A stretch of 60,343 bases of DNA from positions 1 through 60,343 of the forward strand of contig JAIVFJ010000345.1 of assembly GCA_025765615.1 (NCBI GenBank), read 5' to 3'. Below are positions 44,071-55,699 of the stretch, one piece after another. The stretch comes from Zopfochytrium polystomum (Eukaryota; Chytridiomycota; Chytridiomycetes; Chytridiales; Chytridiaceae). Position numbers and translations under genes: made by a program. Numbering within the stretch: the stretch's first letter is position 1; each line of letters opens with the position of its first letter. The notes under the pieces are model-generated. The model was not told the DNA's origin. It saw nothing but the letters and a program-made list of their open reading frames with translations, and did not search any database.

Positions 44071-45641
44071 TCAAGTTGATGCGACATTGTTTTTCACGGT
44101 GTCCTGCGTTTTGGGAGCTTCGTCAACGAAAGCAAAACCAGCATCCAGTCTCGCTCTGAACTTACTCGCACAAATTGGTCGACTTCATCTTTCCAAGAGT
44201 CTTTCGAACCGTCCCTCATGAGGGCCTGGATTTTGGACTTCACCAAGTCGTTTACCCTGCCCACGGCACCCTGCGCTTGCGCTTTGGTCACTTCCAAGCG
44301 AGGGCGCTCCGGGTTCTCTCCTCTTCCTATAGCCTCCATCCTCGATTTGAGAGTGCTCCAGCAAAGCAACGTCAGCACAATTCCCATAACGAGAGTCATG
44401 GAGCCTGCAAAACCCCCATCGATAGCCACTGCGGCAAACCACCCAATTGCAGGCACTAGCTTGAGGAGTGAGGCTCCCGCCATCCCAGCAACTGGAAGGC
44501 CGAAGACTGCAACAAACATAAGCATGATCCGACTGGTGTCACTAATGGTCCAGGTTATGCCGAAAATAGTCAATATGGTTCCGACCATTACAGCTTGGTC
44601 TGTCAGGAGCAGCGGCAGGTCCATAATGGGAATAGGACTCAGGCCGATTGCCATCGCCGCCATCGTTGCAACTGCAACTGTGGCAGACGCCTGTGCCATC
44701 TTTGATTTCAAAGAAACGAGCTGGGCCTTCTTGTAGCGTTCCTAGGTCTCCTCCTTAACAGTAAAATCAGCGATATTGGAATCGCTAACATCGCAATGTC
44801 ACTTTGATTGGCTTACGTTTTGCGAGAGTAGTCTTTCCAGCTCTCGTTCAGATTCTTCAAAGCTTTTTGAAGAGAGTCTGTGTCCTCGACCATGGCGCAG
44901 GGCGAGTGCATGAAGCAATCTAGGTTGGAGCAGAACCAGCCTTTTCGCTTCCGTGAGGGATGAAACTGACGCAGTTCTGCTGCAGAGCCGCATTCACCGC
45001 ATTTTTCCGGACCAGGTTTGTTTCGACGCATTTCCACGATTCCATAAATACTCGATTCGACTCCATAAGCGGCCATCCTGTTGTCTACAGCTCTGCGGAT
45101 GTCGGAAATTTCTTGACGAGGTCTTATTGTCGCATTTTGCTATAATCACCAAGAACGGAACTCTTGGGGATTCGGAGACATATTTTAGCAAAGCAACAGC
45201 CTTAGACGTCACAGGGTGGCAACCAACCTTCAAAACTCGCTCATCTTCTGGCTGGAGTCGCTCGATAAAGTACCACACACAATCCACTTCAACACCACCC
45301 TCGACGAGAGCATCGTCGCTGGTATAAATTTCCTGCAGAGCACGCTGCATCGGATCAACAAGCTTCAGCAAGAGATCCCCGTCGAAATGTTGCACCCTTC
45401 GGTTTTTGCCACAAATAAAGCCGACGGTGTCCACGATTCCCACGTAGTCGTCCTTATACAGAGTGACTTTCGTCGTGACGGGCTGGCCAGCAGCGGCCTT
45501 TGCAATATCTATGCCGAAAACGTTGTTGACCAGAGTGGATTTTCCCATCCCAGATTCACCCGCAACGACTATGGTGCAGGTACGGAGAGTGGCTCTGAAC
45601 TTATTTAGAAAGCTGTCGAACGAAAAGGTCTTCTCAGCCAT
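44071..45641 (-). pseudogene. GTPase/DUF697-like gene, copy C (inverted, two frame lesions)
   Basis: The third paralogue: MAEKTFSFDSFLNKF, GESGMGKST, DTVGF, then an uninterrupted KYVSESPRVPFLVIIAKCD. This supports that an intact G-domain helix is encoded without the 16-base insertion seen in A and B. One extra base near 45113 (AAGACCTCGTCAAG against AAGACTTCGCAAG) shifts the frame into a stop, and one base is lost near 44835 (GAGAGCTGGAAAG against GAGAGCGTGGAAAG). The two compensate in length but leave about 90 codons scrambled. The hydrophobic DUF697-like half (GLSPIPIMDLPLLLTDQ) is open. The last intron GTAAGT..CGCAG and the final exon are conserved. A polyA signal lies at 44008-44013. Confidence 0.75.
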
Positions 45642-45782
45642 GGTGGATTTTGCTTCTTGATCTTGTTGCTTGGAGACTCTTTTGACTGATAAAAGAGATT
45701 AAGGTCTCGATATCGATGGGCTTTCTTGGGACACTTTCTGCTTAACTTTTTGACGGAACTGCAACCACTGACTTGCAGTTTC

Positions 45783-45960
45783 ATTTATACTATTTCGATT
45801 TCCTTTTTTCCCTCTTCTTCTCTTCCTTTCCCTTTCCGCAGTCGCTCTTGAAAGTGCAAGTGGGATGGAGCTGCAAGTGCGCGAGTGCACGACCTGTGCC
45901 TCCCGTAACTTCGCACTTCAAATTTTGCACTTTCACTGGAGCACCTTTCGATTCACGCAT
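45783..45960 (-). promoter_or_regulatory. Promoter of GTPase copy C
   Basis: Minus strand, in order: GTGAAAGTGCAAAATTTGAA, GCACTCGCGCACTTGCA, CCCACTTGCACTTTCAAGAG, purine tract, and TATAAAT (45783-45789), about 140 bases before the ATG. It is the same layout as copies A and B. Confidence 0.5.
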
Positions 45961-46189
45961 TTGGGCCTATGGCAGCGCTCCGACGCTGACGAGAAAAGCT
46001 CCGACGCTCCGACGGGGTTCGGACGCCGCCGAAGGCGACGTTGGACCACGACAGTGCGTATGTATTATACCACATTCCTCATCATCAGAAAGGCTTGTCT
46101 ATTTAAGTTGATGCGCTTGTTTGTTTGAATTCTTCTGCGCTATTAAAACAGAAACGTGCACCCATCACTAGAAAGCTTTTTTACTTGCA

Positions 46190-46960
46190 CTTCAGAAGCC
46201 TTGCAGGCACCTCGAGCGCCATACATTTGCAAGGGACGGCGCTGAGCGGATGCGCGAGATGTCGTTGTCGGCGCCGTCACCGTCGTCAGCGGCATTAAGC
46301 TGCTCAACAAGCATCGAAATGTCTCTCATCGCCGGTCCAGGAGAGGCTGCACGTCGCTGGTCCCAAACCGTTGCGGCGAGTCGCTGTTGTCCTTGTTAAG
46401 GTTTAGAGTGTCAACACGCGGTTGGACCTTACCATGAAAGTTTTTTGGAAGAGAGGGGCAACAGAGACGGGCTCGGGAAGGAAACCTTGAGAAGAATGCC
46501 ACGACTCCTGCTTAATGTTACAGAAGAACGGCTACAACTCATACCGTCCCATGTGTGATGGTCATCATCAGCGAGCCACTGCTGTAATCGTCATAGCTGT
46601 TGTCGAGTACGCAGCTGTCTTTACGGCGGGTGGTATCTTCGCTGTCGTCGACACTCAAGTTCCTTTCTATATTACCGTCGTCTCATGCACCGTTATCAAC
46701 GTCGCGCGTCGAATGCATTTTTGCTGTTGGACGCCTCCCGGCCGCTCTCTCTTCTCATTTGTGTGATTCAAGCACTGGCGGCCTCATTGCAGTTTCCGTC
46801 CTGGCCGCAAGCCGGACCACACGGCACACACGTTGAGCTGCGCAGCGATTCCCCAGCGCTTCATATCAGCCGCTGGCTCAGCTGGTTCGCTTGCTGACAT
46901 GCGGGGCGGCCTTGTAAATGATCGCGGCGGGCTGCTTCTTCGAGTCGCCGGCGGTGGGCG
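46190..46960 (-). CDS. Possible small hypothetical gene
   Basis: Minus-strand pieces look protein-like: FHIDCILDTASSSPTAGDSK near 46980, DDSEDTTRRKDSCVLDNSYD near 46620, then GFLPEPVSVAPLFQKTFM, a GTAAGG..ACAACAG intron (about 46433-46396), and RLAATVWDQRRAASPGPAMR followed by DISMLVEQLNAADDGDGADN and a stop near 46190. The splice between the last two exons is in phase. Earlier joins are not clear. No family is recognised. Confidence 0.35.
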
Positions 46961-47024
46961 ACGACGACGCTGTGTCGAGGATGCAGTCGATGTGGAAGGC
47001 GGTTGGAAATATGGCCAAAGAAAA

Positions 47025-47240
47025 ATTCAGGCTGTGCTAACGTTTGTACGATGTGGTGGGTGGCTATTTTGTTTATTGACGGTTCAGTGGAGAGATGTGG
47101 ACGATCGAGGGAGGTGTGAAGGGTGGTGAACGGGAACAGGGGAGGTAAGGGACGGGTAAGGAGTTGGGGAGGGAAGAGCAAGGTGAACAGGGGGCAAGGG
47201 AAAGCTGGGGAAAAAGGAAGGCAAGTGTCGAGAGGGGCCG
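47025..47240 (+). repeat. Copy of the divergent block found upstream of GTPase copy B
   Basis: TTTGTACGATG, GTGGGTGG, ATTTTGTT, TTGACGGT and AGTGGAGAGATGT, then a GGG/GAA-rich tail, match the minus strand of 22735-22560. Relative to GTPase copy C it has the same divergent orientation as at copy B, but it is about 1.4 kb from the start codon rather than 0.4 kb. From 47245 to 47488 nothing else is seen. Confidence 0.55.
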
Positions 47241-47488
47241 TGGGTTGGTAGGCACAAATATACGATTATAACTGGTTGGTGGGGTAGACTGATTGGCACA
47301 AAACTCCCAGTAAAGAAACCGGGAAAATGTAAAAGAAAAGAATATTGCAAGTGGAACGAACGCAAAGCCTGGCTCATCACTGGAAGTCAAGAATCGCAAC
47401 GCGAAAAGTACTGCGGCTTTAAAAATGAAGGGTAAACTACTGAGTAGCAGCAATAAAAATTTGCACAAGGACAGGAATTAAGACCACT

Positions 47489-50400
47489 TTAGCGATGGAT
47501 GAAATCCCTCTGGAGGACCGCAGGTGCCATCTCGATTCCATCAGGAGCACCCTCTTCCGCTAAAATAAGGAGGCGGTCTCCTCCCTCTTCAAAAACGTAG
47601 TACGTATCATCATCCTCCTCAACATCCACAACAATGTCGCCTTCAACAAACAACCCTCGTTTCGGTCCCCTCCTGCCATGACTCCGAGACTTTTGAATAT
47701 CGCTGCTGTCCTCCTCGTCCGTGTACACCACCTCGACGTTAAGTAACTCCTCGGCTGATGCACTCTGCTTTACGCATGTTTCAACGAGCTCGTCCATCGA
47801 GATTTCGGAAGATTTGACAACGACTCGATCATAAAGATCACGAAGGCGATCGCTCAGGAACGTGTCAACTGATGGGGTCGGGGTTTCGCCACGGGAGGTG
47901 GGATTGCCACTCGCGTTGAGAGAGTGGGGTGTTTGACTGCGCGCGGATGAAGAATAGGCGTGTGATGACGCTGAAGTAGTCGAAGCAGAGGATGGCCTCG
48001 GAGGAGGAGAAGCTCTGGCGCGCACAAGAACCGTATTGCCATCTGCGTGACCCTCGCCGTGGGTAGCGCGCTCCAAATACCTTGCGACAGATGCTGCAGA
48101 AGAGGTAGATGGTCCTGCGCCTGACCGTTCACGTGGTGCCACGTTTGAGGATATGGTGACATTGTCTTCATCAACAGTTCCCCAGGTCAGCGTTTTTCGA
48201 CGGTTACTTGCCATCCTATTAGTAGAGTTTCCGGACGGCAGTGAGGGAGCGGAAGAGCTTTGCCGAACCATGGCGGTCGTTGATCTGCTGTCCAAGGTGG
48301 TCGCGGTCGGATCAAACACTTGCTGCCACCGTTGCTCAGGTGATAGTCGAACCTGGCCAGACGTTGAAGACGAATTATCAGTTCCAGTCAAGGCACTGGA
48401 AGATCGGCTGGGTCGGTATCGCCGAACATAGTGATTGGGTGAGACTACATGATCTCCCTCCCGTCGCGATGTTGAGGGCAGATCAGACGATGGGGCAAGG
48501 GGAAGTGGTGGAAGCGGAACAGAACGGCGCCGAAGGGAACTCGAGCCTGCCCGGTCACATTCCGCTGCTGGTTGCGACTCCTTAATCCAAGGAGATTGCG
48601 GGCCGGGATCGAGCGACAAGGGTCGCGCGATCTCTGAGTCTCTTTGCATGAACACTTGAACAGGCTCTTGCGTCAATGGGAGGGCAGTCATAGCGGCGAG
48701 TTGTGTTGAATGGGACCGTGATGGTTCAAGCGAAATTTTCGATGATTGTGACTTGGTCCGTTTGCTGAAAACTCGGGCAAGGGATGGTCCAAACTTGCTC
48801 TCCTTGTGATCGGGTGGGGGGCCCTCCATTCCCTCGGTTTCCTTCTTGTGCAAGCGGAGAAACTTGGCCAATTTTTGTTTTCCAGGGGAGGAAGGCGAGG
48901 GAGGGGACGCAGGCGGAGTCATACGATTGGGAGTAGCTGGTGAAGGAGGTGACTTTGTCCCTGGGACAGCCCCATCGGTTGGGGACTCCGAGGGTGAAGC
49001 GGAGCCCGAGCGTTTCGCCATTGGAATCGCGTTCGACGAGTTAATTATCTGTCCCGAAAGCTCTCTTTTCGAGGATCGAGAAAATGATCTGGGCATTGAA
49101 AATCCGGCGTTCGTATCGGAATTACTGCGTCCGCGGAGCTGACCAACTAGGCGAGCGAGCCGGCCCCCAGGTCGAGTTGGCGACATTTTGCCCTGACTCT
49201 GTCCACCATTGCTAAACTCTTCCGCCAGTGGTTCGCTTAAGTCCTTCGCCATTGACAAAACAGGATCCTTTGTCTGCAGCGATCGACTTGCTCCCACTGG
49301 GGCGCAGATATCTGGCACTGATGTAATACGGGTGTGGGCATTGGGAGTTGAATGTAACGTGTTGCAATCGGTGCAAACAGTTCCGTCCGAAAGAAATTGG
49401 GTTCCTTGACAGTGGTTGCATTCGACTGGGGCAGTTGCGAATATTGGAACTGGAGCCATCGGCGAGTCCGGGCTGTTTCGAGGTGGCGTTCCGGAGGCCG
49501 CTGCTGCTGAAATAGAGACCAAGTGCGATTCAAGAGTAGGCGATGGAGACACGTTTGCTCCTGTTGCGGGAATTTGCTCCGGTGAAGGGGCCTCGCGAAT
49601 ACTCTGACGCCGCTTTGCGACGTACGGCCGAAACGCTGACACGAGCCCTCTGAACCATCCCAACCTATTGGTGAACCGAATAGAAGGAGTCCCAGTCTGC
49701 GTGGACGAGCTTGACGAGAATCGGCTCGGGAGCTGGGAGTTCGTGTTGCTGGCATGGAAAGCCCTACTTTTCGGAGCGATGGCCGAAGAAGCTGAGGGAT
49801 TTGGGTCGGCCGTTGACGTAACTTGGATAATATTGTTGGGTGCAGGTTCCTCTTTCTTCTCAAACACTGTTTCCCACCACGACGGATTGGATCTCGGTAG
49901 AATTTTGCGTCTTCGCGAGCTATAGTAAAAGGATCCAGTCAGGTCATCAGCTGTTATCATGACACTAAATGGAGGGTTTTGAATCCTGGGGCCCGCTGAT
50001 CCAGGCGGTGTGGGCGGCGGGCTTGGAGGCTCTAGAGCCGGGTTCTTTCGGCCTTTCGACACAAAAGCATTCTTAAAAAGACCAAGGCCCCACACCCACC
50101 GACTCTGCGGGATTGGACTTTCAGGTCTTCGGTGGATTGAAATGGACCCCACTGAATCTTGGCTCTTCGGAATATCTATCGAAAGGCTGTCGGGTGTCTT
50201 GGACCTTACTATAGAGTTCTCGGAGCGCCGTTCGCGCAGAGACCGAACAATGTCTCCTGTAAGTCTCACAGACTCGTGGTACTTGACAGCGACGGGTTGT
50301 GGGACCGGAGCAACAGAAGATGCCATATCGTCCACAAATTCGTCCAAGGCAGCTGTTGTTGCAATTGTTTTAAGCACTTGCACAGAAAAATCGTTATGGT

Positions 50401-51711
50401 TTGTTAGTCACCTTCTAAAAGCTGGTCATCAACTTCATCGGCTTTAGATGTTTGCAAAGGAGGGCCGCTGTGAAGGACTTCAACGGGCGAAACTTGGGAT
50501 ATGGCTTGAGTATGATGCAACTCCACCGTGTCGGCGGGGGGGCTTCCCAGAGCTGACGAGATTTTCGAGGCAGCATTGGTGAATGAAGACGAAACGACGG
50601 ACGTCAGTCCTGCTGCGCTGTCACTGTCAAGTTCCTCATCGTCATACAAATCTGAGTCAGTCAAATTCGACTCCTCAGTTTCCTCATTGTTGGTATCGAC
50701 TGGATCGATCTCATTGACAGCACCATCAGAAATAATAACGACACTGCTTGACATGGAATACTCGCTGGACGAATTGCTTTGGGCAGAATGCGAACGTGGG
50801 CCGAGATTCGAGCCACTGTGTGGAGAAGTGGAGGGCTCCATCGAAGCCGGGACGCCAGCTGAAGTGCTTGGCCGAAAAGTGTGCTCTGAGATGATCGACG
50901 GGCGGAGAGATCGATCCACATTTCGGACCGGCCGTGAGGAGTATGGGGATGGGCGTGTGGGTGGGGTGGATGGCGGCGAGACAGGACTGGTAGCTGGTGA
51001 GTGTCCCCTCCGGGGAGGATGCATCGGGAGGCAGAGGAGGGCGGTCGTATGAAACAAGTGGGGAAGACGATGAAGATGGCAACCGCGTCAAGCTGGTTCT
51101 AACGATTGTTGTGGTCGTTGTGGTGGTCGTCTTCCTCGTCAGAGCGGACAGCGGTTGCGGGGGTGAGGACGAGCGAGAGTCTGGTGGCGAGACTGGGGCG
51201 ATTGCGGATGCTTGTGCTGCCAACGCCGTCCGAAATGCATGTGGCGGCGGCGCCGAAGCTCCTGTGGTTGGGCCAGCGCCCGGTTCCTTGGATGTGGAGG
51301 GCGACAACAAGGAGGGCATGGGCGGTAAGGGCAAGGGCTGCTGCGAAGCCCGGTTTTCGCCAGGGCCCAGCGGCATTTTGACCTCCGCTTCTCCTTCTCG
51401 AGCTTCGCCCTTGTGGTCACAAACTCAACAGAAAAAGAAACAAAGAGAAAATTTTATAAATATACCGTGTGTGACACCAACCCTCTCTCCTTCTCCGCCT
51501 GATAGCGGTCGCTCAACTTCGCCTGAGTGGCGCAACGGAGGAACGGAGAAGGGCGAGGGCCGTGGCGCTGCGGGCTTCGCGTTGAGCGGGGAATTGGCGG
51601 AACAGCGGGCTGAGGAGTCAGGCGTGCCGCTGGCTTCTCTGTGTCGCGGGTCTTTGGAGCAAGGAAACAAAATTCGTATTCGTCGTTGCTTGTTGCTTGG
51701 ACTTTACACAT
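47489..51711 (-). CDS. Large Ser/Pro-rich low-complexity protein
   Basis: The main exon (about 50373-47489) encodes roughly 960 residues with no recognised domain. It contains one CxxC pair set, CNHCQGTQFLSDGTVCTDC, with zinc-ribbon spacing, many SP/TP sites, and an acidic C-terminus (VDVEEDDDTYYVFEEGGDRL). The previous exon (about 51000-50418) is Ser/Thr/Asp-rich and joins exactly: GAAG|GTGACT to GTGCAAG|TGCTTAAA giving LLEVLKTIATTAALDEF. Further upstream are GENRASQQPLPLPPM and a probable first exon starting MCKVQATSNDEYEFCF at 51711; the frame link between 51430 and 51000 is not resolved. Only about 86 bases separate this start from that of the divergent FHA gene, so a shared promoter is likely. 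It is probably a disordered regulatory or scaffold protein. Confidence 0.65.
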
Positions 51712-51797
51712 GCTGGGGTGTGTTTGTCAATCAACGTTGTTGCCTTCGCACACTCGTGCTCACCGTCTTACCAACTGGATCGATTCCACAGCGCAGC

Positions 51798-54288
51798 ATG
51801 CCCCCTCCACCCGCTGCGTCGGCCATGAACGTGCTTGCGCCGTCCCGTCCATCTTCCGCCGCCTCGTCCGCCGATACGTCGGACGGTGAAGTGATCGCAT
51901 CCCTATCGCGGAGCATTCCAGGTGCCCCCATGTACGAACATCATCAAGTCTCTTTCCCTCCTGGATCACCGCTCTGAATCTAACCCTTGATCCATGGTCC
52001 TCAGGCTCGTCTTGGAACCGCTGAACGGCACATTCGCCACGAAGACCCTAGATGTCTCGGCTGGACCGATCAAAGTTGGCAGAAAGATGAATTCGAAGCC
52101 ACGCCTCGGAACGGACAAACGGGATCTTCGACTCAAAAGTGCTCAGTAGGAGCCATGCAGAGATTTGGTACGAGGATGGAAAGGTTAGAAAGGACGAAGA
52201 TTCAAGCTTGAGGTGTTTCTCATCGGCGCCATCTAGGTGCTGATACGAGACGTTGGATCCAGCAACGGCACTTATTTGAACGGCGTACGGTTAAGCGAGG
52301 AAGGAAAGCCGGGCAAACCGTGCGAGATTGTTTCTGGAGACGAGATTGTGTTGGAATTGACATAGCGAGCCGACGAGCAGATGACAGGTAAACCAACCCA
52401 CTCTTTCCTTCATTACTCACGTTTGCGCAGGAACTTTTCAAAAGGTTGCCTGTCTTGCGAGGCTGATGGACCCGGCGGATATCAAGATGCCCATTCCCTC
52501 ACCGGCGAGAGAAATACAAATAGTAACCGCTTGTAAGTCTTTCGGGCTATTAACTCGTGTCGCTTGGCTTAGCCTTGTTTGAAGATCGGATTCGCATCGG
52601 TTCGGCGGGCTTCGACTGGACAATATTTTGAACATACTCGATGTGAGATTAATGTATGATCTGCCGCGAGCGAATCTCACGAAATTTTTAAGGATGAAAT
52701 ACGAAGAGCAACGACCGCGAACTTGGAGATTGAACAGCTGAAAGTTACACTCGCAGATCTCGACTCCATCGTCAACTCCAATCCACCGTCCTCCCGCGAT
52801 GACGGTATATTCGTCCCAAATCGCCAGCAGCTGCAAAATGGCGCTGAAAAATCACAACGCAGCGCCACAGCAGTTGAAAGCGCGAACCAGAGCGAACTGG
52901 CACGGTTCTACCGGATATAATGACGATTGAGAATGAGCGGAGATCTCATAAGGAAGCCTTGGAAGTCATGGAGGCCCGTGTACGAGCTGCTGTAGACGAA
53001 GCGCAGCGCGAAGACAGAGCAGCAGAAGGCAGTTCATCAGCTGGAGGCTGAGCTCGATGGCATGAAGGGAAATCTGGCATCAACGGTGGAACGTTGCAGA
53101 GAGCTGGAGACGAAAATCGCACAGTTGGAAACAGAAAAGGCGTGCGGCGAGACCTCTTTCAGTAATGATTTGGAAGCGTGGCGGGTCCGTGCTTTGAAAG
53201 CAGAAGGTGACCTCGAACATTTTAAACAGGTGACAAATCCCACCTTCCACGCCTCCTTCTCATTTTTTCCGCTTCAGCAAGAGATTTCCACCATGAAGGC
53301 GACGGCCGCCGCGACTCAGGCCCAAAAGGAGCATCTTGAGGGGCTCGAGCGAGAATCGTCCGGCTCAAAACCGAACAAACCAATCAGCGCCGCGAAGCGG
53401 CCAAAGACACTTCTGCAGCTGCGGCGAGACACCAGGCGGCAATCACGAGATGCGCGTGGAGTCAGCAGCAGCACAGCGTTTCTGCAATCGCCAAAGGCGG
53501 TGAAAGAGGCGGTGAAAGAGGCGGAGGCAGCGGCTGCCGCCGAATGGTCGGTCGAAAGTCGACACGCTGGAGAGAAAGCTGGATGTTGCCGAGACAGAAA
53601 AAGCCGCGTTGAAAGTCCGCGTAAAGGGATTGGAGGACTCGCTCGCAGCAGCCAACGCCAATCTTCTAAGCCAGTCTTTGGAAAAAGGAAGACGGCTGTC
53701 GAGTGATGCCAGCCAGTTGGGAGGGTCTGCCCCCGAATCGTCCATGGAAAAAGTCCAGCCGAAGTGCCCGTTAGTAACCGTCATCGCCCTCAGCGTCCTC
53801 CTCTGTCGTCAGCTCGAGCGCGGCGACGTCACCGAACTCCTCCTTTTCTGCGGGTGGTAACGGCGCTGGGTTGAGACACAGACGGTCCAAGGCAGAAATC
53901 AAGGCGGAGAGGAATGCGGCAGCCAAAGCAAAAGAGCAATGACTGCAGTGGAGGGCGGAAAGGCACCTCCGGAGCAATCCGTCCCGCCGCCGCCAGCGAC
54001 GGGTTCCAACGGCGACGGGTCCCCAACACAGACCGTGCTTGTCCAGGTACGGTTAGGCTTGCAGCTTTCACTCCAATCTTAAAAATGCTCTCTCAGGCTG
54101 TTCTATACCTCGGGTTTATTGGCTTCGCGGCTGTCAGTACATATTTGCTTTTTTGGCCGATAAATATGAATAGATTTTTTGAACATGGAGGTGTTGCTTC
54201 ACTTGCCGGCCTGAAAAGGACCCGGTCTCTTCTTTTTGCCCTTCTTCCCAGCCTTGGATTTGATTCTCGGATCCAGCATTCTTCTTGA
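51798..54288 (+). CDS. FHA-domain, coiled-coil, tail-anchored protein (SLMAP/Far10/Csc1-like)
   Basis: Likely a STRIPAK-complex subunit. Start MPPPPAASAMNVLAPSRPSS at 51798. The FHA domain follows in pieces: LVLEPLNGTFATKTLDV, GPIKVGRKMNSKPRLG, IFDSKVLSRSHAEIWYEDGK, then after a GTTAGA..ATCTAG intron VLIRDVGSSNGTYLNGVRL and GDEIVL. Key FHA residues (GR, SRSH, SSNGT) are intact. Then KVACLARLMDPADIKM and long coiled coils (VERCRELETKIAQLETEKAC, LERKLDVAETEKAALK), and a C-terminal single helix AVLYLGFIGFAAVSTYLLFW consistent with a tail anchor, as in SLMAP. Frame changes are needed near 51921-52005, 52110, 52360, 52920, 53040 and 53350-53600; only some can be introns. This is the most broken of the conserved genes. 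Confidence 0.65.
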
Positions 54289-55683
54289 CAACGCCAAGAA
54301 GGACACCTGACCTTGTTCCACGACCGCCACTTTGACCTGCGTTCCGGATGAAGCGGAGCGCGTTGCTGTGGAATTTTCTGCCGAGGAACTGGTTGCAGTT
54401 GAAGGGGGTGAGATCCTGTCGACACAGGCTGCAAGGACAGTCAAGACGGGGCAACTGTTCGTCAGGCCTTTAATCAGCAAAAAAATGATATCAGTGTCGC
54501 CTATTAATTAGGTCAATAGCCACACCTGACAACGATAAGGGCGATATCAGGTACTTGATTTCCTGTTTTCTTGAACCGAGACGACGGACGATAAACGTCA
54601 AAGTGGTGCCGAAACGGCGTTTGCGGTAGAGCCAGCGGCTTCGCTGCAAACAGAAAGGGAAGCAGGATTCGTGCCACCGGGGCAAGAAAGCTTCGAACCG
54701 CAGAAAACAATGGGCGAGCGGCTGCAAATGCATTTCGAAATAAGGAAGTGGCAATCGTGGCGAAAGGTGATAATGGACGAGTCCGTGACGGTGGATGATA
54801 AGGAGGTTGCGGTCGGCGGAAGTCCGGGCGAATAACTACGAAACCGAGCCGCCGCAAGTATCCATACAGCTTTGGTTAAGCGGTGAAAACTCGCGTGAAC
54901 ATTCCCAAAGAGCGGCAAAGAGCGTAAATCCAAGTGTGCACTACCTGAAACTCTTCCAGCGAACACAGGCCAGGGGCCAAGCATGCATGAGTATGCTTGT
55001 TGCAGCGACATAAGGCCAACGAGAGACTCGGGGGCCACCTCTGACTTCCGTGTGTCGCTTTCTACCAGGGATGTCTCTTCTCCGTCCTTCGCTGTACGCG
55101 GCGCGTCGGTCGCTGCTCTCCGCTCGGCCAAATCCTTGACCATCCGGTCGACTGCGCGGGTTCTGACGGCGAGGGAGCCACGCTCGACTAGATAAAGTGT
55201 TTCCTCCGGATTCAACTAAGTAGTCCGAGTGAACACAGCCTTTGAGAAGCGGATGCGAAAGCAGCCAAGGGTAGTTCGACAGCGCTGCGCCCATCGTCTG
55301 GAGTAGCGCTCCGCGTGGTCGACGCGCGATCGAGAACCCGAGCTCGGGGTACCAGACTGCAAAACTGATTGTGCGACTGAAGCAAATACATCTAGTTAGG
55401 AGGAAGCTGCCCAAATAGTTTCCATTTACATGGATGTTTGCCGCTCTTCAGCCGCAAGGAAGTTCCATGGCTTTGAGGGAGCGATTGACATAGTCGAGGG
55501 CTGGATCGTTCAGCTCGATTGCAGCCGATGCGCTGAAGTAAACGAGGTCAGATCCGCCGACAGACGAGGCTGTTCGCCAGACCTGAGTGCGGCGGCATAA
55601 TCCACACCCGTAAGCTCCCCGTCAGCATCTTCTTCGGCATTAGCGGGGTCGCCAGCCGAGCTGCGATCACTGTCATCGTCCAT
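54199..55683 (-). CDS. tRNA-splicing endonuclease subunit Sen54-like
   Basis: A structural subunit of the tRNA-intron endonuclease. The N-terminus MDDDSDRSSAGDPANAEEDA starts at 55683; an intron GTCTGG..ACTTCAG restores SASAAIELNDPALDYVNRSL. Then come AVWYPELGFSIARRPRGALL with the conserved Trp-x-Pro-Glu, the hallmark NPEETLYLVERGSLAVRTR, and LMSLQQAYSCMLG. Next is LRRLGFVVIRPDF, a family-typical YLkRLGyiv-like segment. A Pro-rich stretch, FDVYRPSSRFKK and PDIALIV follow, and the end has KVAVVEQGQVSFLAL followed by a Lys-rich tail. The last exon overlaps the 3' part of the convergent FHA gene. Frame breaks occur near 55460 (an in-frame TGA within LPCG) and near 55220-55250; they may be indels. 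Confidence 0.7.
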
Positions 55684-55699
55684 GCTTTGCGCGCGGTCC

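Noticed and set aside
46515..46836. Hydrophobic plus-strand frame with YITVVSCTVINVARRM as a membrane protein
   Set aside because: The minus strand over the same bases reads an acidic, protein-like segment that connects by an in-phase intron to a second exon; the plus-strand frame has no extension or family resemblance.
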